From Mycoplasmatota bacterium (GTDB lineage Bacteria > Bacillota_I > Bacilli_A > Acholeplasmatales > Acholeplasmataceae): a stretch of DNA of 64,000 nt. Position numbers and translations under genes: made by a program. Position 1 is the first letter of the stretch. Every line of letters starts with the position of its first letter. This document shows positions 18,312-26,269 of the stretch, piece after piece. The stretch spans positions 104,061 through 168,060 of the forward strand of contig JANKMU010000002.1 of assembly GCA_024650045.1 (NCBI GenBank), read 5' to 3'. Below the pieces are notes generated by a model that saw nothing but the letters and a program-made list of their open reading frames with translations, searched no databases and had not been told where the DNA came from.

Positions 18312-18767
18312 ATGGAACAGTTAAAAATAACGGATAAACGCATCATAAAGTCAACATTTGTCAATAGAGAAATTGAATATGTTTGGCATTTATGGACAAC
18401 CGAAGAAGGCATGAAAAGATTTTTAGGTGTCAAATCTATGATTGAACTTAAACCACATGGAGCTTATGAACTATATTTTCTAGAAGATGGAACTAAAGGA
18501 TTAAGAGGTAGTGAGGGTTGTCAAGTTTTATCTTATGTTCCTTATGAGATGTTATCCTTTACCTGGAATGCTCCACCCAATATGGCATATGTTAGAAATC
18601 ATGAATATAAAACACAGGTTGTTTTAAAATTTAATAAAATTGATGATAAACAAACCCTTGTTGAATTAACACATCAAGGTTGGCCAGAAGGCAAACCTTG
18701 GGATGAAGCATTTGATTATTTTGATCAAGCATGGGAATATGTATTTGATCGAATGACGAAAGTATAG
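18312..18767 (+). CDS. SRPBCC / AHSA1-domain protein
   Basis: The 151-residue product has the START-like fold pattern of activator-of-Hsp90-homologue proteins: FVNREIEYVWHLWTTEEGMKRFLG at the N-terminus, PYEMLSFTWNAPP, and a C-terminal WPEGKPWDEAFDYFDQAWEYVFDRM helix. Such proteins bind hydrophobic ligands; the ligand here is unknown. TAGGAGGT (18301-18308) sets the start at 18312, and the stop of the preceding GNAT overlaps this ribosome site. Confidence 0.83.
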   Translation: MEQLKITDKRIIKSTFVNREIEYVWHLWTTEEGMKRFLGVKSMIELKPHGAYELYFLEDGTKGLRGSEGCQVLSYVPYEMLSFTWNAPPNMAYVRNHEYKTQVVLKFNKIDDKQTLVELTHQGWPEGKPWDEAFDYFDQAWEYVFDRMTKV

Positions 18768-18776
18768 GAGGGTATT

Positions 18777-19298
18777 ATGAATTATTTTCAAGAACTGATA
18801 TTGAAAAGAGAGAGTTGCAGAAAATTTAATGAAAAACCTGTTTCAAAAAAAGATTTAGAAACGATTATTGAAGCAGCAAGGCTTGCTCCTTCAGCATGCA
18901 ATGGACAACCATGGCATTTTATAGCAGTTACAAATGATGAACTTAAAAAAAGTTTATCATCACATATGCAGCCATTCAATGCTAAAGCTGGTGCTTTTAT
19001 TGTGATTATTCAAGAAAAAACAAATATCACTTCAAGCATTGGTGGGAAGATCAAGCATCAAGATTATGCTCAAATGGATATTGGTATCGTGACTTCATAT
19101 CTATCCTTAGCAGCAACTTCATTAGGTATTTCTAACTGTATTTTAGGTTGGTTTGATGAATCTAAAGTTAAAGAGACTTTAAAGATTCCAAAAAAGAAGA
19201 GAGTAAGATTGATCCTTAGTTTAGGCTATACTGATGATAAAGATGTTAGAACAAAACTAAGAAAAGATATTTCAGAGATCGTAGATTATATTGATTGA
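18777..19298 (+). CDS. Nitroreductase family FMN protein
   Basis: NAD(P)H-dependent FMN flavoprotein, 173 residues. It has ILKRESCRKFNEKPVSKKDLE (the FMN phosphate-binding Arg-x-Ser-x-Arg type start), ARLAPSACNGQPWHF, and MDIGIVTSYLSLAATSLGISNCILGWF, all standard for the short nitroreductases. The physiological substrate is unknown. AGGAGGGT is its ribosome site. Confidence 0.9.
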   Translation: MNYFQELILKRESCRKFNEKPVSKKDLETIIEAARLAPSACNGQPWHFIAVTNDELKKSLSSHMQPFNAKAGAFIVIIQEKTNITSSIGGKIKHQDYAQMDIGIVTSYLSLAATSLGISNCILGWFDESKVKETLKIPKKKRVRLILSLGYTDDKDVRTKLRKDISEIVDYID

Positions 19299-19307
19299 GG
19301 AGAATTT

Positions 19308-19835
19308 ATGCGTTTATTTCATGTTAGTGAAGAAAGTGACATCAAAATATTTCACCCCATTAAGCCATATCGTAAAGACTTGGCACAAGAAGAAGGATTA
19401 GTGTGGGCACTTTGTGAAAGAACACTTCCTAACTTTTTGACACCTAGAAATTGTCCAAGGGTTACTTTTCATGTATCAAAAGATACGAAACAAAAAGATA
19501 TCAATAAGTATTTTAAAAATAAATCGAGTGAACATGCTGTTTATGTAGAAAAAGATTGGTTAGAAAGAATCGATCAAACAACATTAACCATTTATGAGTT
19601 TGATCCTAAAAACTTTGTTATACAAGATGAAATGGCTGGATACTATGTTAGCACTCAAAGTGAAGTTCCTATTAAGACCTATACGGTCACAAACCTTAGA
19701 AAAGCACTCAAAGCTTTTGATGTTGAGTTTCATACGGTTGATTATTTATGGGATATCATGGAACAAATTCAGCAATCCTCTTTTAACTGGTCAATGTGTC
19801 GAATGGGCTTTGCTAAAAAGAAACATAGTGAATAA
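19308..19835 (+). CDS. DUF6886-like protein
   Basis: The 175-residue soluble protein begins MRLFHVSEESDIKIFHP and continues with LVWALCERTLPNFLTPRNCPRVTFHV, the pattern I associate with the uncharacterised DUF6886 family; LFHVSEE near the N-terminus resembles the start of ADP-ribosyltransferase-like folds, but I see no clear catalytic triad. It is the last gene of the gapless run that starts at satD; 71 bases with a fresh -10 box follow. Confidence 0.65.
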   Translation: MRLFHVSEESDIKIFHPIKPYRKDLAQEEGLVWALCERTLPNFLTPRNCPRVTFHVSKDTKQKDINKYFKNKSSEHAVYVEKDWLERIDQTTLTIYEFDPKNFVIQDEMAGYYVSTQSEVPIKTYTVTNLRKALKAFDVEFHTVDYLWDIMEQIQQSSFNWSMCRMGFAKKKHSE

Positions 19836-19868
19836 TGCTTTATTAACGATTGTTTAGATTAAGTCATA

Positions 19869-19874
19869 TATAAT
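19869..19874 (+). promoter_or_regulatory. -10 box before the 65-residue membrane protein
   Basis: A perfect TATAAT 33 bases before the ATG at 19907. No good -35 box is visible at the usual distance. Confidence 0.4.
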
Positions 19875-19906
19875 ATAGACAAGAAAAAAAGTAAAGTGGG
19901 TATTTT

Positions 19907-20104
19907 ATGTTTAAAAGTGATCGTGTAACTATCTTAGAGTGGATGTTGATTATTGGATTCATGGCTCTTCCATTTGTAAACCTTGCTTTTATATTATGGA
20001 TTTTTATTAGACGGGGAAGTAGTCAAACAGTTAAAAATCTTGTGATTGCATTTGGTATATTTATTATTTTTGCTCTCATAGCACTTGCAATATGGGGTTT
20101 TTAG
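19907..20104 (+). CDS. Small two-pass membrane protein
   Basis: A 65-residue protein with two hydrophobic helices (about 9-32 and 42-63) separated by a short basic loop (IRRGSSQTVKN), predicted to form a hairpin in the membrane with both ends on the same side. It has AAAGTGGG as ribosome site, an upstream TATAAT and its own terminator, so it is probably expressed as a single gene. No family recognised. Confidence 0.65.
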   Translation: MFKSDRVTILEWMLIIGFMALPFVNLAFILWIFIRRGSSQTVKNLVIAFGIFIIFALIALAIWGF

Positions 20105-20119
20105 TAGATAAAGTATAAG

Positions 20120-20140
20120 AACACTCGATTGGGTGTTTTT
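20120..20140 (+). terminator. Rho-independent terminator
   Basis: Stem AACACTC/GGGTGTT with one G-T pair, GATT loop, followed by T4-A-T3. Confidence 0.75.
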
Positions 20141-20194
20141 ATTTGACTTTTTTTTAGGTATAATTAAATAAGAACGTTAAAGTGGAGAATTAGT

Positions 20195-20731
20195 ATGATT
20201 GAGATTAGAAATTTAACAGAACAAGAAATGTCTGAAGCAGTACAATTAAGGATTACATCGTGGCAAGAAGAACTAGCAGGAAAATTAGAACATCATTTAA
20301 TATTTGAAGAGGAACTTCCTTTTTGGGTTCATTGGATGCATCATGCTAAAGAAAACAATGATATTAGAACATTAATTGGAGCATTTGAAAATAATGAAAT
20401 GCTAGGTGTAGCTTTTGCAAGCTTCGCTGAAGAAGAAGATGGAAAAGATGCATTTGAACTCAATGGATTGTGGGTATACCCTAAACATCGAGGTAAAAAA
20501 ATATCTATTTTATTACTTAAACACCTGATTGATATTTATTTGCCGCTTCAAAAGATGACTTTGATTGTTTACAACCATCATTATGCACCATCTAATCAAT
20601 ACTATCAGCATCTAGGTGGAAAAGTATTTAAAAAGAATTTACAAATTGATGGGAAGCTTGATGTTGATATATTTACATTTGATGTTAAAGAACTTGGAGA
20701 AAAATGCAAAAAAATATTGAATAGAGGATAA
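20195..20731 (+). CDS. GNAT family N-acetyltransferase
   Basis: A 178-residue GNAT: FELNGLWVYPKHRGKKISILLLKHLID holds the beta4 strand and acetyl-CoA loop (the usual R/Q-x-x-G-x-G/A is RGKKIS), and APSNQYYQHLGGKVFKK the C-terminal signature. AGTGGAG upstream gives the ribosome site, and TATAAT at 20159-20164 a possible -10 box for a new transcript. Acceptor unknown. Confidence 0.83.
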   Translation: MIEIRNLTEQEMSEAVQLRITSWQEELAGKLEHHLIFEEELPFWVHWMHHAKENNDIRTLIGAFENNEMLGVAFASFAEEEDGKDAFELNGLWVYPKHRGKKISILLLKHLIDIYLPLQKMTLIVYNHHYAPSNQYYQHLGGKVFKKNLQIDGKLDVDIFTFDVKELGEKCKKILNRG

Positions 20732-20735
20732 ATCT

Positions 20736-21659
20736 ATGAATGTATTAACTTGGTTGAAACAAGGAGACCCATCAATTGAAAGACTTACTAATAAATATTT
20801 GTTAGGTCAAGAAGTTAAATATGTAGATGATGGATATATCAATAAGTATATTCGTTTATTTGATGAAAAGAAAAAAACTTGGGGACAAGGTATTTATTCA
20901 CCTAAATGGATTTCTACACATTATACATTATTAGAACTTAAATATATGGAAATTGATCCTAACCATATGGTTTATCAAGAAGGTGTAAAAAACTTAGTTG
21001 ATCATCTTTGGTACAATCAAGGTTTAGTCGCTAAAAAAAGATATCAAGATATGTGTATTGTTGGTATGATGTTACAATGTATTGCATATGGAAATATACA
21101 CGAACCAAGAAATCGAGAAATTATTGACCATATTCTTGACCATCAATTCAATGATGGTGGTTGGAATTGCAGATGGGATAGTGGAGACAATCCTAATATA
21201 AGTTCTGTTCATACAACGATTTGTGTCTTAGAAGGTTTGCATGAATTTGTTAAGAATAAGTACACTTATAGGTTAGAAGATGTAAAACAAAGCATTGAAA
21301 AAGGTGTTGAGTGCTTGTTATCTAGACATTTAATTTTAAACAAAAAGACAAATCAAGAACTACATCATAGTATGACAACTTATCATTATCCTCCAAGATG
21401 GAAATACGACTATTTAAGAGTTCTTGAATTATTAGCATCAATGGATTATCCATACGATGTGCGTATGGATGAAGCATTAGATCTATTAAAAAAAGACATG
21501 ACGCAAGGACGATTAAAAAGAGGACAAAGGATTCCAGGGTTAATACATTTTAAGCTTGAAGAAACACAATATGGAAGATTCAATACGCTAAGAGGACTAA
21601 AGGTCTTAAAATGTTATGAACCTAATCTTTATCAAAGTTATATAAATTGTGAAATATAA
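20736..21659 (+). CDS. Terpenoid-cyclase/prenyltransferase-fold (alpha/alpha toroid) protein
   Basis: The 307-residue product is all-helical with repeats of the squalene-cyclase type, best seen in LDHQFNDGGWNCRWD (a QW-like motif, about residues 137-151) and the preceding YQDMCIVGMMLQCIA. The DxDD catalytic motif of true squalene-hopene cyclases is absent and the protein is about half their length, so cyclase activity is doubtful. Such short toroids are often annotated prenyltransferase-like; no substrate can be proposed. Confidence 0.6.
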   Translation: MNVLTWLKQGDPSIERLTNKYLLGQEVKYVDDGYINKYIRLFDEKKKTWGQGIYSPKWISTHYTLLELKYMEIDPNHMVYQEGVKNLVDHLWYNQGLVAKKRYQDMCIVGMMLQCIAYGNIHEPRNREIIDHILDHQFNDGGWNCRWDSGDNPNISSVHTTICVLEGLHEFVKNKYTYRLEDVKQSIEKGVECLLSRHLILNKKTNQELHHSMTTYHYPPRWKYDYLRVLELLASMDYPYDVRMDEALDLLKKDMTQGRLKRGQRIPGLIHFKLEETQYGRFNTLRGLKVLKCYEPNLYQSYINCEI

Positions 21660-21667
21660 GGTGAACA

Positions 21668-22213
21668 ATGATTAAAAATCAAAATATTGAACTGCGTCCA
21701 TTTTATGAAAAAGATGTTCTTGATGCCATTTACTGGTTTACAAAGGATACTGAATGGATGGATTGGGATGCCCCATGGGAAAAAGATGATCCCTTTGATG
21801 AAAATGAATATAAAGCTAAAAAATTAAAACAAATTGAAAATAGAAATTTATATAATCTGCAACCAAGAATGGAAATGTATCTCAATGATAATATCCATAT
21901 TGGTTGGGTGAGTCATTATTTTATAAATGAGAAGTTTGAATTTGATACTGAAGGTAAAGATATCGCAATTGGTTTGGTTATACCAGAAGTTATATATCGC
22001 AATCTTGGTTATGGAAGTCAAGCTATAAAATTATTTTTAGATCTGATATGGACCTATGGTTACAGAAAAGTGTATTTGCAGACATGGTCTGGAAATACAC
22101 CAATGATTCATACAGCTAAAAAGATTGGATTTATTGAATGTAACAGGTTTAAAGATTTTAGAGAGATTAAGGGTAAGAAATATGACGCATTAACATTTGT
22201 CATAGAAAAGTAG
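21668..22213 (+). CDS. GNAT family N-acetyltransferase (RimJ/RimL-like)
   Basis: The 181-residue product follows the RimJ-like layout: IELRPFYEKDVLDAIYWF start, IAIGLVIPEVIYRNLGYGSQAIKLFLDLIW with the acetyl-CoA loop, and a C-terminal VYLQTWSGNTPMIHTAKKIGF. It begins nine bases after the preceding stop; the ribosome site (AAGGTGAAC) is good. Confidence 0.85.
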   Translation: MIKNQNIELRPFYEKDVLDAIYWFTKDTEWMDWDAPWEKDDPFDENEYKAKKLKQIENRNLYNLQPRMEMYLNDNIHIGWVSHYFINEKFEFDTEGKDIAIGLVIPEVIYRNLGYGSQAIKLFLDLIWTYGYRKVYLQTWSGNTPMIHTAKKIGFIECNRFKDFREIKGKKYDALTFVIEK

Positions 22214-22221
22214 GTGTAACA

Positions 22222-22803
22222 ATGTTTAATAAAAAGAAGAAACATGAGTTTCAAAATATTTATAATAAAAATCCTGAAACAGGTGCATATGTCATCGAAG
22301 TATCTTTAGATGATTATTCTGAGCTTTTTAATGGGTGGGATGCATCACCACTAAGAAGAAAGGATTTAGAACCTGAATTAATTGATTACTTGGAACAAGC
22401 AGCAATCGAAATTCCACTTAAGGAAACCGTTGAGTTATGCTTTTATCGTCCTGCAACTATTAAAGATGATGATAAGGAGTCAAAAAGTATTACAGGTATA
22501 AAAAACAATTTTAAAGTTGTTATTTTCTTTATCCAAAAAACACTTAGAATTAATTATCGACAATTATTTACTTATATGACTTTAAGTATTTTGTTTTTAA
22601 TAGGTGCTTATACATTGCGTAATGTTGGAGAGTTTGAGCTATTGTTTTCTATTATGGTTGAAGGTTTATTTATCGGTGGGTGGTTCTTGTTATGGGAAGC
22701 ATTTACAGTATTCTTTTTTACCAGTCATGAATCACGTATAAGAAGAAAAATATTCAACCGGTTTTTAGATAGCGAAGTTTATTTTAAAGATACAAAGGAA
22801 TAA
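22222..22803 (+). CDS. Membrane protein of unknown function
   Basis: A 193-residue protein with a charged N-terminal half containing VIEVSLDDYSELFNGWDASPLRRKDLEPELIDYLEQ, then two membrane helices (about 115-133 and 143-166) and a basic tail. The SELFNGWDASPLRRKDL stretch occurs in a group of uncharacterised Firmicutes proteins with the same layout. TAGGTGTAAC gives a weak ribosome site. No function known. Confidence 0.6.
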   Translation: MFNKKKKHEFQNIYNKNPETGAYVIEVSLDDYSELFNGWDASPLRRKDLEPELIDYLEQAAIEIPLKETVELCFYRPATIKDDDKESKSITGIKNNFKVVIFFIQKTLRINYRQLFTYMTLSILFLIGAYTLRNVGEFELLFSIMVEGLFIGGWFLLWEAFTVFFFTSHESRIRRKIFNRFLDSEVYFKDTKE

Positions 22804-22817
22804 GGTAGGATGACTCA

Positions 22818-23312
22818 ATGAAGCAGTATAATTTAGAAGAAAAAATAAGAATAAAAAAAACACTTAGAAAAAGTGGTATTACATTACTTGTTATTGGATT
22901 ACTTTTAATGGTAGTTGCAATGGTTGATTTATTCTTATCAGATATCCCTCAAGTGTTTTATTTATTTTTTATAGGTGGTCTATTTTTATTTATAGGGCTT
23001 GTAATGACATTTTATGGTTATATGGGTGCAGTAGCAAGATATCAAGCAAGTGAAATAGCACCTGTTGCTAAAGATACAATTAATTATATGCTTGATGGCA
23101 CAAAAGATTCAGCTGGAAAGTTTTTTGAGCAACTTAAAAACACACCACTTCCGTCAAAGACCTGTCCACAATGTGGTAAGGAATTATTTCCTGACGCGAT
23201 GTATTGTGATAATTGTGGTTGTGCAATGTTTAAGAAATGTCCAGATTGCATGGAATTAAATGAAGTCAGTTCTAAATTCTGCAAATCATGTGGAAATCAG
23301 TTTAGAACATAA
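22818..23312 (+). CDS. Membrane-anchored double zinc-ribbon protein
   Basis: The 164-residue product has two N-terminal membrane helices (about 17-37 and 42-68) and two C-terminal zinc ribbons, CPQCGKELFPDAMYCDNCG and CPDCMELNEVSSKFCKSCG, eight Cys in all in CxxC pairs. Such double zinc ribbons usually mediate protein or nucleic-acid contacts; the partner is unknown. The neighbour upstream is also a membrane protein and ends 14 bases before, so the two may act together. Confidence 0.75.
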   Translation: MKQYNLEEKIRIKKTLRKSGITLLVIGLLLMVVAMVDLFLSDIPQVFYLFFIGGLFLFIGLVMTFYGYMGAVARYQASEIAPVAKDTINYMLDGTKDSAGKFFEQLKNTPLPSKTCPQCGKELFPDAMYCDNCGCAMFKKCPDCMELNEVSSKFCKSCGNQFRT

Positions 23313-23323
23313 AAGGAGCAGAT

Positions 23324-23860
23324 ATGGAATTTCACGATTTAAGAGACTTAAGTAAAAAACAATTATATCAATGTGCTTTATTATTACATCAAGAAATACC
23401 AACTGGATGGAAGAACATAGAAGAAGCACAAAATGAAATCACTGAGCAATTAGAGTCTGATGGTTATTTCTATGCGCTTATTGATCAAGGACAATTATTT
23501 GGATGGGGTGGCATTCTACCGCATTATAGTGGGCATGTTTATGAAATACATCCCATGGTCATTGACAAAAAACATCAAAACAAAGGATTTGGTGGTTTAT
23601 TAATTAAGCATTTAGAAGATAAAGCAAAGTTTTTAGGTGGTTTAACGATTTATGCTGCATCTGATGATGAGTTTGATGATAGAAAATCTAGTTTAAGAGA
23701 TACTGATGGCTATGATAATATTTATGACAAAATGAAACATTTTGATCCCAAAGGTCATCCGGCTCGCTTTTATATCAAATATGGATATCAATTAATCGGC
23801 ATCATGCCTGATGCCAATGGTAGAGGCAAGCATGATTTAATTTTGAGTAAAAAATTATGA
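23324..23860 (+). CDS. GNAT family N-acetyltransferase
   Basis: A 178-residue GNAT with YEIHPMVIDKKHQNKGFGGLLIKHLEDKA as beta4 strand and acetyl-CoA loop, and a C-terminal HPARFYIKYGYQLIGIMPDANGRGKHDL, a pattern of the aminoglycoside 6'-acetyltransferase-like group. AAAGGAGC gives a strong ribosome site. Its stop overlaps the next start (ATGA). No evidence for a drug substrate. Confidence 0.86.
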   Translation: MEFHDLRDLSKKQLYQCALLLHQEIPTGWKNIEEAQNEITEQLESDGYFYALIDQGQLFGWGGILPHYSGHVYEIHPMVIDKKHQNKGFGGLLIKHLEDKAKFLGGLTIYAASDDEFDDRKSSLRDTDGYDNIYDKMKHFDPKGHPARFYIKYGYQLIGIMPDANGRGKHDLILSKKL

Positions 23861-24324
23861 GAAATAAATATGATTGCTTAATACATTATCAACTCTTAAA
23901 AAAAGACTTTATCTATGGTCCTGTTGTTGATCTTAAATTAATGAATTTTTACTCTAAAGAAAAAGATTCACTTCCCTACTATATGTTTCAAATCATTTGC
24001 GGAAAACAATCTATTGGAACCATCACACTTCGCTTAGGCTATAATGAAGAAATAATGATTCATGGACATATCGGCTATGAAATCAATGCTGATTATCAAG
24101 GACATCATTATAGTTACTATGCTTTAGAAATGATTAAAGATATTGCGAGAGAGCATGGTTATGGCATATTACTGATAACAAGTGAAAGTGATAATAATAA
24201 ATCCATTAGAACAATTTCAAGATCAGGTGGTACATTAATCGCGATGGAACAAGACATTCCAAAAGACCATATCTTTTATGTGATTGGAAAACAAAAACTA
24301 AATGTTTATGAGATTGCACTCTAA
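23857..24324 (+). CDS. GNAT family N-acetyltransferase
   Basis: The 155-residue product has the RimJ-like GNAT pattern: FQIICGKQSIGTITLRLG, then IGYEINADYQGHHYSYYALEMIKDIA for the acetyl-CoA loop (QGHHYSY in place of the usual RGxGxG/A, so binding may be weakened). Coupled to the preceding GNAT gene by a four-base ATGA overlap, hence the two proteins may be co-produced. Last gene of the accessory run. Confidence 0.75.
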   Translation: MRNKYDCLIHYQLLKKDFIYGPVVDLKLMNFYSKEKDSLPYYMFQIICGKQSIGTITLRLGYNEEIMIHGHIGYEINADYQGHHYSYYALEMIKDIAREHGYGILLITSESDNNKSIRTISRSGGTLIAMEQDIPKDHIFYVIGKQKLNVYEIAL

Positions 24325-24351
24325 AAGAGACAATCAAATAAACTTTTTTTA

Positions 24352-24360
24352 TGTTACAAT
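24352..24360 (+). promoter_or_regulatory. Extended -10 box before the hydrolase gene
   Basis: TGTTACAAT is a TG-extended -10 box 18 bases before the ATG at 24378; no clear -35. Confidence 0.5.
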
Positions 24361-24377
24361 AAAGACAAGGTGATTTT

Positions 24378-25169
24378 ATGAAACTTGAAGTTTTAAGAAA
24401 ACTATCAAAGAAAAAAACGAATCAACCTCCGTTATTATTCATTCATGGAGCTGCAGGTGGTGCTTGGTATTTCAAGCACTTTTTATCATATTTCTCTAAT
24501 CATGGTTACGATAGCTATGCCTTAAGTTTAAGAGGTCATGGAAAAAGTGAAGGTTACGAGGATATTGATACCTACCGTCTTGATGATTATGTAACTGATG
24601 TCAGATCGGTTGTTAAAATCTTAAAGAAAAAGCCAATACTAATTGGACATTCAATGGGTGGAGCAATCACACAACGTTTTATTAGAGATTACCAAGATGA
24701 AATTCATGCTGCTATATTACTATCATCAGCTGAAGCTGGTGGTATTGATAAGGATTCACATTTAGGGTTATTTTTTAATGACACAAAAGATTTTCTGAGG
24801 AAACTAAAAAAAGAGCATCCAAATGAAAAGATAACCTTGGAAGTTTTATTAAACCAAACGATATTTAGTAATAGGATGAATTCTACTGAATTAAAAGAGA
24901 TTAGAAAACGTTTGACCAAAGAGTCTAGTCTCGTAAAAAAAGACCTTCTAGAGCCTTTTATTGATGACTACAGTGCAATTAGTATTCCCATTGGAGTCAT
25001 TGGTTCTAAAGATGATATGATTATTGATGAAACCAAAGTTATGAAAACTGCAAGTGCTTTTGGTGTGGAACCTATCATTTTAAATGATTTATGTCATTTT
25101 TTAACGATTGATCCTGATTGGGAACATGCTGCAGATGCAGTTCTTAAAACCATTCAAAACTTTAAATAA
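24378..25169 (+). CDS. Alpha/beta hydrolase
   Basis: The 263-residue product has the complete fold pattern: LFIHGAAGGAWYFKHF (oxyanion HG), the nucleophile elbow GHSMGGAI, IGVIGSKDDMIID with the acid residue and NDLCHFLTIDPDWE with the catalytic His. It resembles esterase/lysophospholipase-like hydrolases; the substrate is unknown. It has its own promoter box and shares a bidirectional terminator with the kinase gene on the other strand. Confidence 0.9.
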   Translation: MKLEVLRKLSKKKTNQPPLLFIHGAAGGAWYFKHFLSYFSNHGYDSYALSLRGHGKSEGYEDIDTYRLDDYVTDVRSVVKILKKKPILIGHSMGGAITQRFIRDYQDEIHAAILLSSAEAGGIDKDSHLGLFFNDTKDFLRKLKKEHPNEKITLEVLLNQTIFSNRMNSTELKEIRKRLTKESSLVKKDLLEPFIDDYSAISIPIGVIGSKDDMIIDETKVMKTASAFGVEPIILNDLCHFLTIDPDWEHAADAVLKTIQNFK

Positions 25170-25172
25170 AAA

Positions 25173-25205
25173 AACAGCTGCTCAGTTTTTGAGCAGTTGT
25201 TTTGC
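25173..25205 (+). terminator. Bidirectional terminator between the hydrolase and cpsD genes
   Basis: Stem AACAGCTGCTCA/TGAGCAGTTGTT (12 bp, one mismatch-type wobble) with a T-rich loop. A-run on the left and T-run on the right allow it to work for both convergent genes. Confidence 0.82.
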
Positions 25206-25931
25206 TTATGGTAATATTTTTCCGTAATTATAGACGTATTCATAACGATATCGATACGCTTTTTCCATCATCATTGATCTTGTCATCAAGATGCCAAGAA
25301 TATTAGAGTTCGTTCTTTGTATGGTTTGAAGCGCTTCTTTAACTAATGGTTTGGTAACTTTACGGTCAGCGACACAAAATAAGATGCCATCTACAAATCT
25401 AGATATATAAAGTGGATCTGATACTGCAATTACTGGTGGGGAATCAATTAAGATATAATCATATTCTAGTCTTAATCTTGAAACAAGGTCTTTTAACTTC
25501 TCAGATTCTAAAACATTGATGACCGCATTGGTTTGTTCACCAGTTAGAATATAGTCAACACCGTGTGTTAAAGAATGACGAATCATTTCATCTTGAGTGA
25601 TGTTGCCTTTTAAGTAATCAGTTAAACCAAAACGATTTGGTACATCAAAAACTCGTTGCATCTTAGGTTTTCTTAAATCTAAGTCAATAACAATAACTTT
25701 TTTGTTTTTTCTTGCCATTAGATACGCAACATTGGAGATGATTGTTGTTTTACCTTCTCCAGATAAAGAAGAAGTAAACTGAATGATCTTATTCGCTTGA
25801 TCAACGTTGGTCATTTCCATATTTGCGATAACTTTTTGAATACATTCAGTTGTATAAGAAAATGGCTTTTCTTTTGCTACAACATATTCATAATTTTCTT
25901 CTGATTCTTTTTTAGATAATCCAAACATCAT
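25206..25931 (-). CDS. cpsD: BY-type tyrosine kinase, CpsD/CapB family
   Basis: Bacterial tyrosine kinase that controls polysaccharide polymerisation. It has Walker A SLSGEGKTT, Walker A' VIVIDLDLRKP, Walker B YILIDSPPV, and a C-terminal tyrosine cluster YRYRYEYVYNYG for autophosphorylation. I place the start at 25931 (or 25928): GGGGTGA lies just upstream on the minus strand, whereas the in-frame ATG at 25979 has no ribosome site. No Wzz/CapA-type membrane activator gene, which BY-kinases of Firmicutes normally need, is in the window. It lies 22 kb from the polysaccharide locus. Confidence 0.88.
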   Translation of the reverse strand: MMFGLSKKESEENYEYVVAKEKPFSYTTECIQKVIANMEMTNVDQANKIIQFTSSLSGEGKTTIISNVAYLMARKNKKVIVIDLDLRKPKMQRVFDVPNRFGLTDYLKGNITQDEMIRHSLTHGVDYILTGEQTNAVINVLESEKLKDLVSRLRLEYDYILIDSPPVIAVSDPLYISRFVDGILFCVADRKVTKPLVKEALQTIQRTNSNILGILMTRSMMMEKAYRYRYEYVYNYGKILP

Positions 25932-26269
25932 TCTCACCCCGGATATTATAGATTTATACATCTTGCGTACATTATTCATTATATTTATAATTTGTTTCGT
26001 ATTTCTTTCTAAATAATAAACAACCTATAATTTTTTATAAATTTTTTATTATCATTATCCTTTAGAGTTAATTAAAAAATAAATGATTTAATGTATCATA
26101 TCGCCTATGTATGAGCAAATAAGATATAATGTTAATTAATTCATCACAATTTATAACAAATGGTTCATATTTTCTTACAATATGAATATTTATTTCAATT
26201 TGAAGTATTTAAGAAATAGGTTATTCAATATAATGAATATATATGCAATTACCTGGGGAGGTTGTTGAA
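25932..26269. other. Divergent intergenic region, cpsD and response regulator
   Basis: About 340 bases, very AT-rich, with no convincing gene. On the minus strand TATAAT lies just ahead of the cpsD ribosome site. I see no terminator or repeat; divergent promoters are expected here. Confidence 0.5.

Noticed and set aside
20143-20164. TTGACT...TATAAT as a complete promoter for the GNAT gene at 20195
   Set aside because: The spacer is only 10 bases, too short for a sigma-A-type promoter; only the -10 box may be real.
20736-21659. Squalene-hopene cyclase
   Set aside because: Half the usual length and no DxDD motif; only the toroid fold can be supported.
12478-24324. Integron gene-cassette array
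   Set aside because: No integron integrase and no attC-like repeats between the genes; the two tyrosine recombinases at 45.5-47.4 kb are far away and not of the integron type as far as motifs show.
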